This document shows positions 1-10,729 of a stretch of DNA of 64,000 nucleotides, piece after piece (position 1 is the first letter of the stretch; the number at the start of each line of letters is the position of its first letter). The position numbers and the translations under genes were made by a program. The DNA is from Axinella damicornis. Its lineage: Eukaryota; Porifera; Demospongiae; Axinellida; Axinellidae. A model generated the notes under the pieces. The model made no database searches. It had not been told where the DNA came from and was given only the letters and a program-made list of their open reading frames with translations. Where the stretch lies: NCBI GenBank assembly GCA_963931865.1, contig OZ007505.1, forward strand, positions 5,278,824-5,342,823. Reading direction: 5' to 3'.

Positions 1-1496
1 GACACATCAAGTCTTTTAAAGACTCACTTGTTAGTATAAAGGCAGACTGCTGGAAGACCAAGCATCAAGCATTAACCCTTTCATGAAAACCACAAGTGGG
101 CGTAGCTAACTGCTAATTATTGCTGGCTGAGTAGCCTCCTTCCCTGGCCTCCACCCACAGCTGATGAGGTGTTTGCTTGTATCTTGATGACATCACTTTC
201 TTAGTAACTTCTGTGGAGTGGTGAATGCTATATAGCATATCAAAGTTCCTAGCTATATATTAATAATTATTATTGAACACTAAGTGTCATATCCCTGGCA
301 TCCGTTGTTCTGTCAGTGATGCTTGAGTGTGGACGTAACACAGCTGCAGTTTGTACTGTGTGACATAAAATATGAATCTTATCTTATCATGGTTGACAAA
401 TTGCACTCCTGCAAATGATATCAAACAAGAAATCCGCAGAGCGTTAACTGTTCTCAGTCACTCTCCTGCAACATGAAAATGCCTGAATTTGGACAAGGAT
501 GCAGTTACTGGGCATCATGATGATGTCAGAATCTTATTGTGCTGTTCTGTTATTTGATATTTGCCTATCTGTACCTTCCACCCCCAGGAGCATGGCCGCG
601 CGCGTGTAGGGATAGATGATGTCGTAGGACCATAGATAATAGAGCGTGTAGGACTCTGTGTTCTTTTAAGGAAACTGTCAATAAGGTTATCATGCCCTGT
701 TGAGACCAGTGTGAAAAGAGTATTAGTGACTACATGAGAACTACTTAAGGATGCCATACTAGTCCTGGATAGATTAAAGTTTGAATGTAAACAGCCTCCA
801 AAGATAAGCAATATTAAGTATGTTGCAACCATTGTTTTCATCGCCCTCGTAAACAGATTTGACTTTGCAAAATATGTCTCTTTCAACAGCTAAAAACAAT
901 TTGATCAATGAGTCCATTACCCACATCTACAGGTGTTTGTGATACCTGTTCATCCCAGTTTGACAGGCTGCAATGTGAATAAGGATTTGCAAAATCAAAA
1001 GGAGATCCCCCAAGTAGTTGGGGTATGCAATGTTAAAACGTAAGCTAAATAAAGTTGTCATGGGCTGATAAACCGTTATGCAAACAATTTCTCCTTACTA
1101 TAAACATTTCAATGCGTGGAAGACTCCATCATGTAGGACAATGGCGACATAGGTGTCAGTGATGGATGTTTCTACTACCTGTTTATACAGGTTGTCTTGC
1201 TGCAATGTAAATTGCCAAATGGAAAGGAGATACATGACCAACCCGCTTAGTCATGCGCACTGACTGATTCGAACCAGCCAATTCCTTTTTTACTCCTATT
1301 TTTCTTCCCTGCATGTGTGTAGACTGTTAAGTTTCACGGCTGAAAAATACAATCTTGTTTGGTTTGGACACCTACTTTCAAGTGACCAGCCACAAGCCAC
1401 AACATGTTTGCACTTCAACTATAGGTAGACTGCGCCCTCAGGAGGAGGAGGAAGAGCCTTTCACTTCCAAATCCGCCTGTACTGTTGGTAGAATAC
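1..1496. other. Region without a recognisable gene
   Basis: I see no convincing coding exon here. A TTAA followed by CCCTTT lies at 72-81, which resembles a piggyBac-type transposon end, but no matching right end was found. The only longer minus-strand frame (515-886) has no recognisable domain. Confidence 0.5.
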
Positions 1497-1796
1497 TCAA
1501 CAGAATGTGTATTGCGCTTCAATCACACTGTATACTGCATGTTCTGTGTTCAACCTACTCACTCTTGACTGACACTCATTGTCAGAGTACGCTGGTGGTG
1601 GTCTGTCCATGCCGTGGTCATTGTCCGATGGCTGATCTGAATATTGACGCGGCAATGGAAAATCTGGATCTTCTTCAATCTCTGATTCCTCACCAGACTC
1701 GGGATCACTGCCTCCTGACTCACTGTACTCTGAATCACTGACATCTAGCATGCTGACTACTTCAGCAGCAGTATAGGAGGACTCTGGCCAGGACAC
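1497..1796 (-). CDS. Acidic 99-residue open frame, unassigned
   Basis: The frame is open on the minus strand and encodes a Ser/Asp/Glu-rich stretch (SDSEYSESGGSDPESGEESE) followed by a Pro-rich tail. Acidic N-termini like this are common in piggyBac-type transposases, and a TTAA/CCCTTT sequence lies about 1.4 kb away. No transposase core follows in the flanking sequence. It could equally be an exon of an unrelated gene or chance. A short stretch around 1536-1580 recurs in diverged form near 2276-2330, so local duplication has occurred. Confidence 0.22.
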   Translation of the reverse strand: MSWPESSYTAAEVVSMLDVSDSEYSESGGSDPESGEESEIEEDPDFPLPRQYSDQPSDNDHGMDRPPPAYSDNECQSRVSRLNTEHAVYSVIEAQYTFC

Positions 1797-1799
1797 ACC

Positions 1800-3225
1800 T
1801 GTATACGAAGATTTGGAAGAGGTACCAAAGTCTGGTAGCCCCCACCGGAAATAGCAGTCACACTGCAGCCATCCCTTTGCACTATGTTGTGGTCTTTAAG
1901 TTAATGTTTGAGTGCATCCCATGAAGCAAATTGAATATGGTTTAGTTTCGGGATAGTACATTTTATGCTGAGCTACTGTCTATGAAGTTTGCAACACGAG
2001 TATTTGGTGATTCGCCATTTTAGTTGATTTGAAATCACTTCATGTTGTGTATCGTAAGTGGTGCTGTCATAGCCCTCGGAAGCTGCTCATCATTTGCTGC
2101 TGTGATAGCCGTCTCTGTGATGTCAACATGACAGCAAGCAACCCAACACTGTTTGTGGCACTGTGTGGCAGCGTGGGGATGAAGACGTAAGAACTGACGA
2201 GCAGTAATTCCTCGCAGTTGATGGGGCAGGGAGTGGTGGAGGTTGCAAAGTGTTCAATCTCAATTCAATCACACTTTCTGCTGTTCAGTGTTCCACCACA
2301 ACACACTCACTCTTGACTGACACCTCCTCTGGGAGGTTGATGACAACTGAGTAATCCAAACAGCTTGTTAAGTCTAAGATCTTTTTGTGTGAAAATGTGT
2401 AGTAGACGCATCAAAAGCAATAGGCTTGGCAAAGAGTTATGCACATCTTAAAGTAACGGCAGGAACTGCACTACTTGCAGGATTACGTCAAATGGTGGTG
2501 ACTGCATTGGCTACGTGGCTACTACGTTGGGAATAAGGATCAAATTATGCATTCAATACAGAAACTCCATTTGTCTTGTTGCATGGGTCAGTCTTGGATC
2601 CACCTACATGATACACCATGCAATCCATATATGGTGTTGTTGGTAGCCAAAACCTAATTATGCATTAAGTGGATGATTGTATGTAAAGGGGGTGTAGGAA
2701 CCTGTTCATCGCAGGCATGTGAGTGACGAGGGTGCATTAGGATGCATTGGAACATGAGAGTGTACATGCACCCTACTGCACTCACATAATCCACGAAGTT
2801 TGATTCAGTGAAAACATTGTTCCATCACAGATGCATGGTATAACAGTTGGGGGTATGTGATCATATTGCTGAGTATAGTGTCAGTTAACTGAGTTGGGTT
2901 TCAAGTTGACAAAATCCCATAGAGAGCCAAGAATCCCTTTTGCACAGAAGAAAATACCTGAATGGTACTCGAGACGTGCTTGATTTATGAATCATAGAAT
3001 ACTTGTCTGCGCCTCACTACAGGAACTGCACCCTTTCTGTGCACATTTGTTTTGTAAGCGTACGTATTCCTGTGCCTTCAAGGCAGTGTCCAGACTTGGA
3101 TTGTCCTTGACAAAACTGCATTTTGGCAAAGTATCGGTTGCCATTCTCTCCAAACTGCTCCCTCGCCAGTGAAGACTCCACATCCACCTTCTGATACCGC
3201 CAAGAGTTCTCCACCAGAAGTCATT
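1800..3225. other. Region without a recognisable gene
   Basis: Nothing coding is convincing. The segment around 2579-2700 (CCATGCAATCCATATATGGT and flanks) recurs in diverged form at about 6262-6380, so a local duplication is present. Short open frames around 2987-3365 overlap on both strands and show no domain. Confidence 0.4.
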
Positions 3226-3672
3226 CTAGGGAGCTGCAACTGGAAATTGAGTGTGATGTACCGCTCCCCAGTTTGCTTGCACTTCTGCGGCGGTTGCAAG
3301 ATCTCTATGCACACTGGAACGTGTTTCACCCGATAGTTCATTGATTTTCGTAAGATAACGCCCAATGAAGTGCTGTGTTACGTTAGTCACAATGTGATCC
3401 AGGGCAAGGCAGTTCTGAATCACTTGAACGTTCTTTTCGTAATCCACAGAACAGTCAATTGGCTTGCATAGCCGATTAACTTCCAGGACTTCTTCCAGTG
3501 AAACTGCCCAGTTACTGCCTAGTATGAAGTCTGATAGAACCGTTGCCTGGGATTGCTGAGCTTCCAGGCATTCAAACAAGTCCTGTTGTCTTGCTTCCTC
3601 CACTTTCTTTGAATACGGGCATGGCTCAGGTGATAGATCTATGTCAGTTATACCTGGGTGGCTACCAGCCAT
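3226..3672 (-). CDS. Hypothetical 148-residue open frame
   Basis: This is a clean ATG-initiated minus-strand frame whose composition is protein-like (Leu/Val/Glu-rich, balanced). It has a predicted helical middle (EEVLEVNRLCKPIDCSVDYE). I recognise no family. It may be one exon of a larger minus-strand gene whose other exons lie at higher coordinates (see 3855-4311). Chance remains possible. Confidence 0.3.
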   Translation of the reverse strand: MAGSHPGITDIDLSPEPCPYSKKVEEARQQDLFECLEAQQSQATVLSDFILGSNWAVSLEEVLEVNRLCKPIDCSVDYEKNVQVIQNCLALDHIVTNVTQHFIGRYLTKINELSGETRSSVHRDLATAAEVQANWGAVHHTQFPVAAP

Positions 3673-3854
3673 GTATGTATGGCGTAAGCCAAGTCCTACA
3701 GTCGTTTGTTGACTGTCTTCATCTTTTTCAGGATTTCGGTGTGGGTGATTGTCACCTGCAGCACAGATTTACTGGCATAAAATTATATGTTACTTGTAAT
3801 CCCCAGCACCACAGAAGTCCGTATGTAGAGTACCATTGGGTGCAGACGTTACAG

Positions 3855-4311
3855 TACCTCTGCAACTTCCTTTGAGCAGAAGATATTTTGGGGTCGGATT
3901 TTCATCTCTTCATTTGTGAACCTAAAGTTATATGCGGGGCACTTCGGAAGTTGACTCGAAAGGAACTGCACTCCACACAGTAGGTGGGCATCAGCGTCAC
4001 AACATAAAAGTCGGCTCGACTTGCTGTACACATAAACATCCCTTATATCCCCGTATACAGGCTATTTCAGAGTGGCACGGCCACTGCTGAAGGCAGTGCC
4101 TAAGTGTGTATACTAACTAGCATGAATACTGACAAGAGCGGGTATATACTTTAGGAGAAGGGTAACTTACATCCTCACCCCAGCACTCAATACTCCCATG
4201 GCACACGACACACGGCAGTGGGAAGAGCCCAGTGTTGCATGCAGGGCAAACGGTCCGGTCCCATCCTTCCAGCAACACTATGGATTGTTTGTTTGCAACA
4301 TGGTATGGCAT
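3855..4311 (-). CDS. Possible cysteine-rich exons, unassigned
   Basis: Two minus-strand frames look exon-like. The first, about 4160-4290, reads GWDRTVCPACNTGLFPLPC followed by VVCHGSIECWGED and ends at a GTAAGT donor near 4165. The second, about 3855-4010, reads CCDADAHLLCGVQFLSSQLP onward. The paired CxxC spacings suggest a zinc ribbon or DnaJ-like cysteine-rich module. No family can be named and the exon ends are uncertain. Confidence 0.25.
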
Positions 4312-4339
4312 ATACGTACTTCAGGTCTTCATGGAGGAA

Positions 4340-5100
4340 ACTCTGCGAGTAATCACCTACAAGCACCACTTTGCACTTTGTGTGAAAGGTGGTCAGACAG
4401 CTGGTAGGCACTATGCAGAAGAGCACGGACATCATTTATCGGATTAGAATTGTCCATTAGTTGCACTGGAATGTGAGTGTCGGCAGACACCGCTGCCAGG
4501 AACTTGTCCACCCCCAGCATATCAGCCAGTTTCACTAAGCTGAATGTTCACTTTCAGGCTTCAGGGAGGTGGTAGTGACCCCCTCTGCCTCGCTCATGAA
4601 TCGCAGCAGATCTGTCAATAGGGTCAGGACATTGTTCCATTCTTTGCCAGGCTAAAGCTTGTAATACCATTGGTTACCACCTTTCTGCCACAGTGAACTT
4701 GTAATGGCTTCAAATATGAAGTTCTGGTTCTACCAAGGGCTTTCAAATATGGAATTCTTTGGAATTCTGTTCTTGGGAGTAATCACCTACAAGCACCACA
4801 TGAACCACTTGGCACTTTGTGTGAAAGGTGGTCAGTCAGCCGGTAGGCACTACGCAGTAGAGCGCGGACGTCATTTGTTGCGTTGGAATTATATGAGTAT
4901 TGACAGACACCGCTGCCAGGAACTTGTCCTGAAACATGTAACTGTCCACCTAGATGAGTCTTGCCAGCGATCTCCAACAGTGTTTGTCCATATGTACATA
5001 CTCAACCCTCCCTTTGCACCACAAAAAAGTACTGATGGCTGCCAGGAACTCGTCCTGAAACATGTAACTGTCCACCTAGATGAGTCTTGCTGGTGTGGTT
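4340..5100. repeat. Locally duplicated segment (about 4345-4520, 4773-4960, 5037-5095)
   Basis: A stretch beginning GAGTAATCACCTACAAGCAC occurs at about 4349 and again at about 4777, with the downstream GACACCGCTGCCAGGAACTT shared. A third partial copy, starting near GCTGCCAGGAACTCGTCCTG, follows at about 5039. The minus-strand translations of the two long copies are related (ALLxSAYxLxDHLSHKV), so a coding exon may have been duplicated. I do not recognise the protein. Confidence 0.6.
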
Positions 5101-5287
5101 TGGCCAGTGAGGTATTGTACGTATATTAAAATGAATATAAAAGATGAAGCAGTGCTTGCACAGTGTAATGTTCCACATAGACAGAAGCCACTTGACATAC
5201 TTCAACTTCCAAAGTAAGCTATTGTTGTGTTCATTGTCGGATGCTTTAGGGAGTTTGTGATTAATATTGTGCTGGTAAAATTAAAGC

Positions 5288-5620
5288 TCAAACTGCTTTA
5301 TGCTTAGATGTAACTATCAGCAGATCTGGATAAGGTTTAGCATTCACGACGACTGCAATTGTCCACCAAATTCCCTCTCCTGGGATGAGGAAGGGGTTGA
5401 TTCTGTTCAGATGGGCTTGCCGTGATGGATGGCGGCCCTGAATAAATCGCTTGGAAATCCTGATGCCGGGATATTTGGGTAGATGAGTTGCAGCCTGACC
5501 AATGCGACTCTCTTGTTTCTGCACAGCTGTTGTAACTTTGCCCAAGATCTGCTTGGCACTAGGTTGTTGAAAATGGTGTTTTCTTGGTGGTGGTTTGATG
5601 CAATTTGGTTGGCTTGCCAA
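5288..5620 (-). CDS. Hypothetical 110-residue open frame
   Basis: This minus-strand frame is basic and Gln/Pro-rich at the start, then reads LPKYPGIRISKRFIQGRHPS and GIWWTIAVVVNAKPYPDLL. It looks more protein-like than neighbouring frames. I recognise no domain, and it has no clear neighbouring exons. It may be an exon or a chance frame. Confidence 0.22.
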   Translation of the reverse strand: MASQPNCIKPPPRKHHFQQPSAKQILGKVTTAVQKQESRIGQAATHLPKYPGIRISKRFIQGRHPSRQAHLNRINPFLIPGEGIWWTIAVVVNAKPYPDLLIVTSKHKAV

Positions 5621-5639
5621 AAGAGGTGCTCCTTACCCT

Positions 5640-7430
5640 CAGCACTAATTTTAATGAACTAAGCGGAATTATGTGAGATGCATGGCTGGATGGGTTTCAC
5701 TGTGAGTGCAGCCTTCGGCACCCAACCAACACAATTGCACTAATCATATGCATGGCAGTGTGGCTAATGAGAGTTGTGCCACTATCAGTGATGCTTTCCT
5801 TATTGTAGGTCATCGTGTCTTCAGCATCTCCTACTGTGGGTAATTGTTAATGTCGATCTAGCTCACCTTGGTTTTGTGCCGGGGAATGGGTGCGACGACT
5901 GTTGTAATTGCAGAGAGTGTGTCTTCGGGCTTACATGATCTCAACCGCAAGATTTTTCCCTCGTAGCTGACAGCAACTAGGTTGTGTGACGGTTGTTATT
6001 TCTCTTCTCTGCCATTGATAATCAGTTTACTGCCAATAATTGCAATATGGATTGGTAGCCACTTCATCACCATGGTTACGACTGCTGCAGACGCAACTCC
6101 CCAATGTCCCCATCCTCTCTAGATTGACACCTGCAGCAAATTTATCGAAACGTTGTTTACAACCATGTCTTTTAAGTGTGTTCACTTCTGCAATGTCTGT
6201 AGCATTTACAAAAGTTGTTGACCCCATGATTGATGTTTCCATAGACCCTGAGTGCCTAAGGGACATGATACACCATGCAATCCATATATGGTGTTCCACT
6301 GGTATCCAAGACATAATGATGCAGTAAATACTACACCGTGGATGATTGTACATAAAGGAGGTGTAGGAACTTGTTCAAATGACCTGGACATTAATTTTAC
6401 CAAATGACCTGGACATTAATTTTACCAAATGACCTGGACATCCAGATTTGTTCAACTACAACAGTAGGCTACTTATCAAATTGTTGAGGCGGCACTCTGT
6501 CTGCTCCAGTGAAGAAAGCGTCATCTTGGGGTTCTAAACAAAACCACCTGCTCGACTGAGTTTCAATTCAATAAAATCCCCACTATTTATGTGTTAACTC
6601 GAACTGCTTTCCATTTCATAAACTGAACAAATGATGCAAATTGAACTTTGTTGAGGGCAAGGAACATTCCACCAGCACTTCCAAATGAATTATTGACTTT
6701 GGCTAGAAAATTACACTTGTGAGAAGGAGACTCCATGGTGAAGAAGCACTTCCTGCATCAAATATCAGAGTGTGTTCTTGTAGGTATAAAGCCTGGAGCT
6801 TGGGGAGCAGTCAATTTGCCTCCTGTACTTCCTAGGCTCTGGCTTTAGGCAGTTCAATATTGGTAATAAAAATGATAGGAGCAGGGAGGGATGGAGGTTT
6901 ACATGGAGGCCTCCTGTGAAGTGCGATGAAAGTGTTTGAGAACTGTATGTGAAACATCAGTTATTAACGTTCAGAGGTGGTGTCTGTAAACATAGAATGA
7001 CGAACAGTGATAAAAAATGTCACTCAAAATTGTTGAGTCTATACACATTACTCACCCCTCCATCTCTGTAGTCTGGGTCCTCCCGGGAGGGCTTGAGGTC
7101 GGCTAAATCACCTGGACGTTTACTAAATCACCTGGACATTTCACCTGGACATTTAGCAAATGACCTGGACATCCAGATTTTGTTCAACTACAATGGATTT
7201 CAGGTGGGTTCACGATCCCATGGTACTGAGCCTCAAGTCTGGCCGCATGAGCATGAATCTACTCAGCTCTTTGTTTCCCTGCTCCAAGATGCCACCGACG
7301 CATCCAAGGAATGGTGTGGTCCTCAAGGATATCGGAGTACAGTAGCATTCTGGAAAGTTTCCTGGTAGAATGCAGCTCTATATCTTTTACTGTGAGCCGC
7401 CAAATGAAACACAGATAATGGACTTTGTGT
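5640..7430. repeat. Gene-free stretch with short tandem and duplicated repeats
   Basis: The motif CCAAATGACCTGGACATTAA is repeated three times in tandem at about 6373-6440. A related set (CACCTGGACATTT...CAAATGACCTGGACATCCAG) recurs at about 7108-7185, and both are followed by a TTGTTCAACTACAA stretch, so the two sites share ancestry. A further copy of the 2.6 kb segment lies at about 6262-6380. I see no convincing gene. Confidence 0.5.
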
Positions 7431-8110
7431 TCTCCCAATTGTGTAATCCTGAAACGAGCACCGACTCGGGTTAGATTAGCCTTGGATTTGCTCTCTGGGT
7501 GAGGGTTAGGCTTTCCATGACTTGAAATGCCTTAGCAGCATCATCATACTCATGATGGCCTCATAGTACCTCCAGTGCACATCACTGCTGTGACTGAGCT
7601 GCTTCGGTACTCAGCTCTTGTTGCCTTCTTGTCTACCGTCCTCAGAAATGTAGAGAATGTTTATGGGAGTGGATGACCTGTTGTGTGGTTTATCACAAGC
7701 ATCAAATCTCCTCAGTTGCAGTGTGCGGTATTCCTGAGCTCTGCCTGGAGGGATCGCTGTATACAGCAGTAGTTGTGCATAGTCCTGTGATTCCTGGGCT
7801 CGTAGCTTCGGAGCAATTTCTGCCAAATATGTGTCCCTCTGGGCCTTGAGTACTACTATGATCTCCTCCTAATGCAGCCATTTCTTTCTGGCAGAGAGAT
7901 CTTGCCAGGTTTTCTCCCTGGCATTCTCTGCTTTCTGTTGAAATTGTTGAATCACTTGTCATACACATGTCTGTGCATGCGCCTGTGCAATTGCTGTGAA
8001 CTGGTCACCAGTTGGATTAGGGAGGATTGGTTCGTAGAAGGCCACACACTCTCGCACAAAGGCTAGCCTTGGTAGTTTTTCAACAACCTTCCCACTTTCT
8101 ATGGGTGACC
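7430..8110 (-). pseudogene. Decayed coding remnant, family not identified
   Basis: On the minus strand, several overlapping frames read as one protein broken by shifts and stops. The clearest part is 7611-7826 (YAQLLLYTAIPPGRAQEYRT, then LQLRRFD), and there is a further piece around 7430-7500. The hydrophobic-plus-RTLQL pattern faintly recalls phage-integrase-like recombinases of invertebrate transposons. No catalytic set can be assembled, so I leave the family open. Confidence 0.25.
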
Positions 8111-8614
8111 GTATGCATTTCACTGCTTCTATGTACTTTATTCCATGAAGTAAACCCTGCCCATAGGCAGCGATGGTGCCTGGTGGCCTAGGGCCCCGAG
8201 AATGTTCAGCTGTTGCGTGAGATACAAATGTACTACAAGCAATCTATGCTGATGTAAAAGCCCAAACTGACAGCTATGTTGTTGCCTTGAGTATGCAAGT
8301 CAGCTTTGTACAACCAGATTAATACTTATCCTTGTGGCTGATGAGACATGTACATTTTGAACAAGCGGACACAGCATCTCTCGGGACGCTGGTGTTGGCA
8401 AAGTGAGATACTTGTTTTGCGCTTAATTCGTTTGCAGTGCTGCAAGCCTCCAGGAATGTACTTAGAAACAATTTCTGTGTAAACCAAACGGGGCTCAGAA
8501 TCAACTGCTTTGACAATCTTAATTTGGCTCATTAATGCGAAATTCTTGAGATCATGATACATGTCAAAATGGGCTTCCACCCCCACAACTGAAACAGGGT
8601 TACAAGCCTCTTAG

Positions 8615-8908
8615 TGTGAATACCAGGAGTCATGTGACTTCTGCCGTGAGTGTATCAACCACGCCATCGCTCACAGCAATGTCTGCCCTCAGTGTAACAA
8701 CCAAGGATTTCTGACTACTCTTCTTCTGAATGAGGAGAAGCAGCGTCTTGTCAATGCCCTGAAGGTGTACTGCAAGTGGAAATCTCGAGGTTGTGAGTGG
8801 GTTGGTGAGTTAGGAAGGCTTGAGCACCATCTGGCAGATCATGGAAAGTTAGAGAATGAAAATAGCGGTCTGGTTGTGGACTTTGGTTGGCTGAACACCA
8901 GTTTGTAG
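8615..8908 (+). pseudogene. RING/TRAF-type zinc-finger exon (fragment)
   Basis: Directly after an AG acceptor (CTCTTAG at 8614) a 98-codon open frame begins with CEYQESCDFCRECINHAIAH and continues SNVCPQCNNQGF, the second half of a RING finger. It is followed by CKWKSRGCEWVGELGRLEHH, the start of a TRAF-type zinc finger. Proteins of this kind are E3 ubiquitin ligases or TRAF adaptors. The first half of the RING and the rest of the TRAF repeats and MATH domain are not found nearby, and the frame runs to a stop at 8906-8908. It is either a terminal exon of a gene whose other exons I cannot see, or a stranded fragment. Confidence 0.5.
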
Positions 8909-9499
8909 TGGATGAAAGCTGCATTATTTAGGCAAAGCACTGTCTGTGGATTATGCAAAATCTTGGTTTGCTCAGCAGCGGTTTGGAATAGTTCTGTTAG
9001 ACGTTGCCAAAGTCCTTGCAATACGGATCACTGCTTGCACGGACAGGAGGACAAGACGTGGGTCGAGCAACCGCAAAGAACAAGCCAAAAAAGGACAGAT
9101 AAAAGACATATACACATCTAAAGTGGTGGTGGTGGTGTTTGGTTGTGGAGGTTCTTTGCGAGGTTCCTTACTCTATATATCTAATGGCAATATCTTATAT
9201 ATATCTAATCGCTGCTCGAGGTATGGTGCCACCCCCCGTTATAAAAACAGTAAGGGTCCAGCAGGGATATGACCTAACAAGATACCAGGCACCCAAGAGC
9301 CACAACGCCAATAAACATATAAACATATAAACGACACCAAGATGCTACGTAAATATGGCAGACTAACAGGCCGACAACTAAAATAGTAAACCAAATCTTA
9401 TCTGTCTAGAAGCTCAGTAGACCTTGAAGAAGAGTCAAGAAACAAATCTGCAATGAGCTTTCCTAATCAGAAATAACTAACAAATGGCAACTGGCAGCA

Positions 9500-10435
9500 A
9501 AATAAGCAGACTAGGTGGCGGTGGCAGCATTGGGATAAGAGAAGGACGATGAGGGACAGGGTAAGGGTGGTGTCGCTGCTGGAGGAATCTCTGATTCCGC
9601 TCTCTCTTCGCGGGGTTGTTTTTGCTCATCATGAAAAATTATGGAGGTATGGTGGCGGCAGCGTTGGGATAAGAGAAGGATGATGAAGGACAGGGTAAGG
9701 GTGGTGTCGCTGCTGGAGGAATCTCTGATTCCGCTCTCTCTTCGCGGGGTTGTTTTTGCTCATCATGAAAAATTATGGAGGTATGGTGGCGGCAGCGTTG
9801 GGATAAGAGAAGGATGATGAGGGACAGGGTAAGGGTGGTGTCGCTGCTGGAGGAATCTCTGATTCCGCTCTCTCTTCGCGGGGTTGTTTTTGCTCATCAT
9901 GAAAAATTATGGAGGTATGGTGGCGGCAGCGTTGGGATAAGAGAAGGACGACAAGGGACAGGGTAAAGGTGGTGTCGCTGCTGGAGGAATCTCCGATTCC
10001 GCTCTCTTTGTGGGGTTGTTTTTGCTCATCATGAAAATTATGGAGGGGTACGTATGGCGGTGGCGGCGTTGGGATTAGAGAAGGACGACAAGGGACAGGG
10101 TAAGGGTGGTGTCGCTGCTAGAGGAATCTCTGATTCCGCTCTCTCTTCGCGGGGTTGTTTTTGCTCATCATGAAAATTATGGAGGGGTACGTATGGCGGT
10201 GGCGGCGTTGGGATAAGAGAAGGACGACGAGGGACAGGGTAAGGGTGGTGTCGCTGCTGGAGGAATCTCTGATTCCGCTCTCTCTTCGCGGGGTTGTTTT
10301 TGCTCATCATGAAAATTATGGAGGGGTACGTATGGCGATGGCGGCATTGGGATAAGAGAAGGACGACGAGGGACAGGGTAAGGGTGGTGTCGCTGCTGGA
10401 GGAATCTCCGATACCGCTCACTCTTTGCGGGCCCG
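9500..10435. repeat. Tandem array, seven units of 134-139 bp
   Basis: The landmark GC[GA]TTGGGAT recurs at about 9527, 9661, 9795, 9929, 10066, 10205 and 10344, giving spacings of 134, 134, 134, 137, 139 and 139 bp. Units share GGTGTCGCTGCTGGAGGAAT and GGGGTTGTTTTTGCTCATCA. The later units carry a 4-5 bp change near GGGGTACGTATGG that lengthens the period. An isolated eighth unit sits at about 10610-10735. Units stay open for long stretches on both strands, but I see no domain. Confidence 0.9.
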
Positions 10436-10729
10436 ATTCACTTTATATGATATGTACTGGTTTTCAATGCAGCCTGAAATTTGCCATGGACTTTGTTGTC
10501 TAACATTACTGTATACGGTATTACCTATGCCCTAGTTCATCTGGGAAGAGTACTAGTTGTGAAAACGCTGGTGCTACATAGCTACTGATGGTGTGTTTTC
10601 TCTCCTATCAATTGTTTTTGCTCATAATGAAAATTATGGAGGTATGGCGGCGGCGGCGTTGGGATAAGAGAAGGACGATGAGGGACAGGGTAAGGCTGGT
10701 GTCGCTGCTGGAGGAATCTCCGAAACCGA

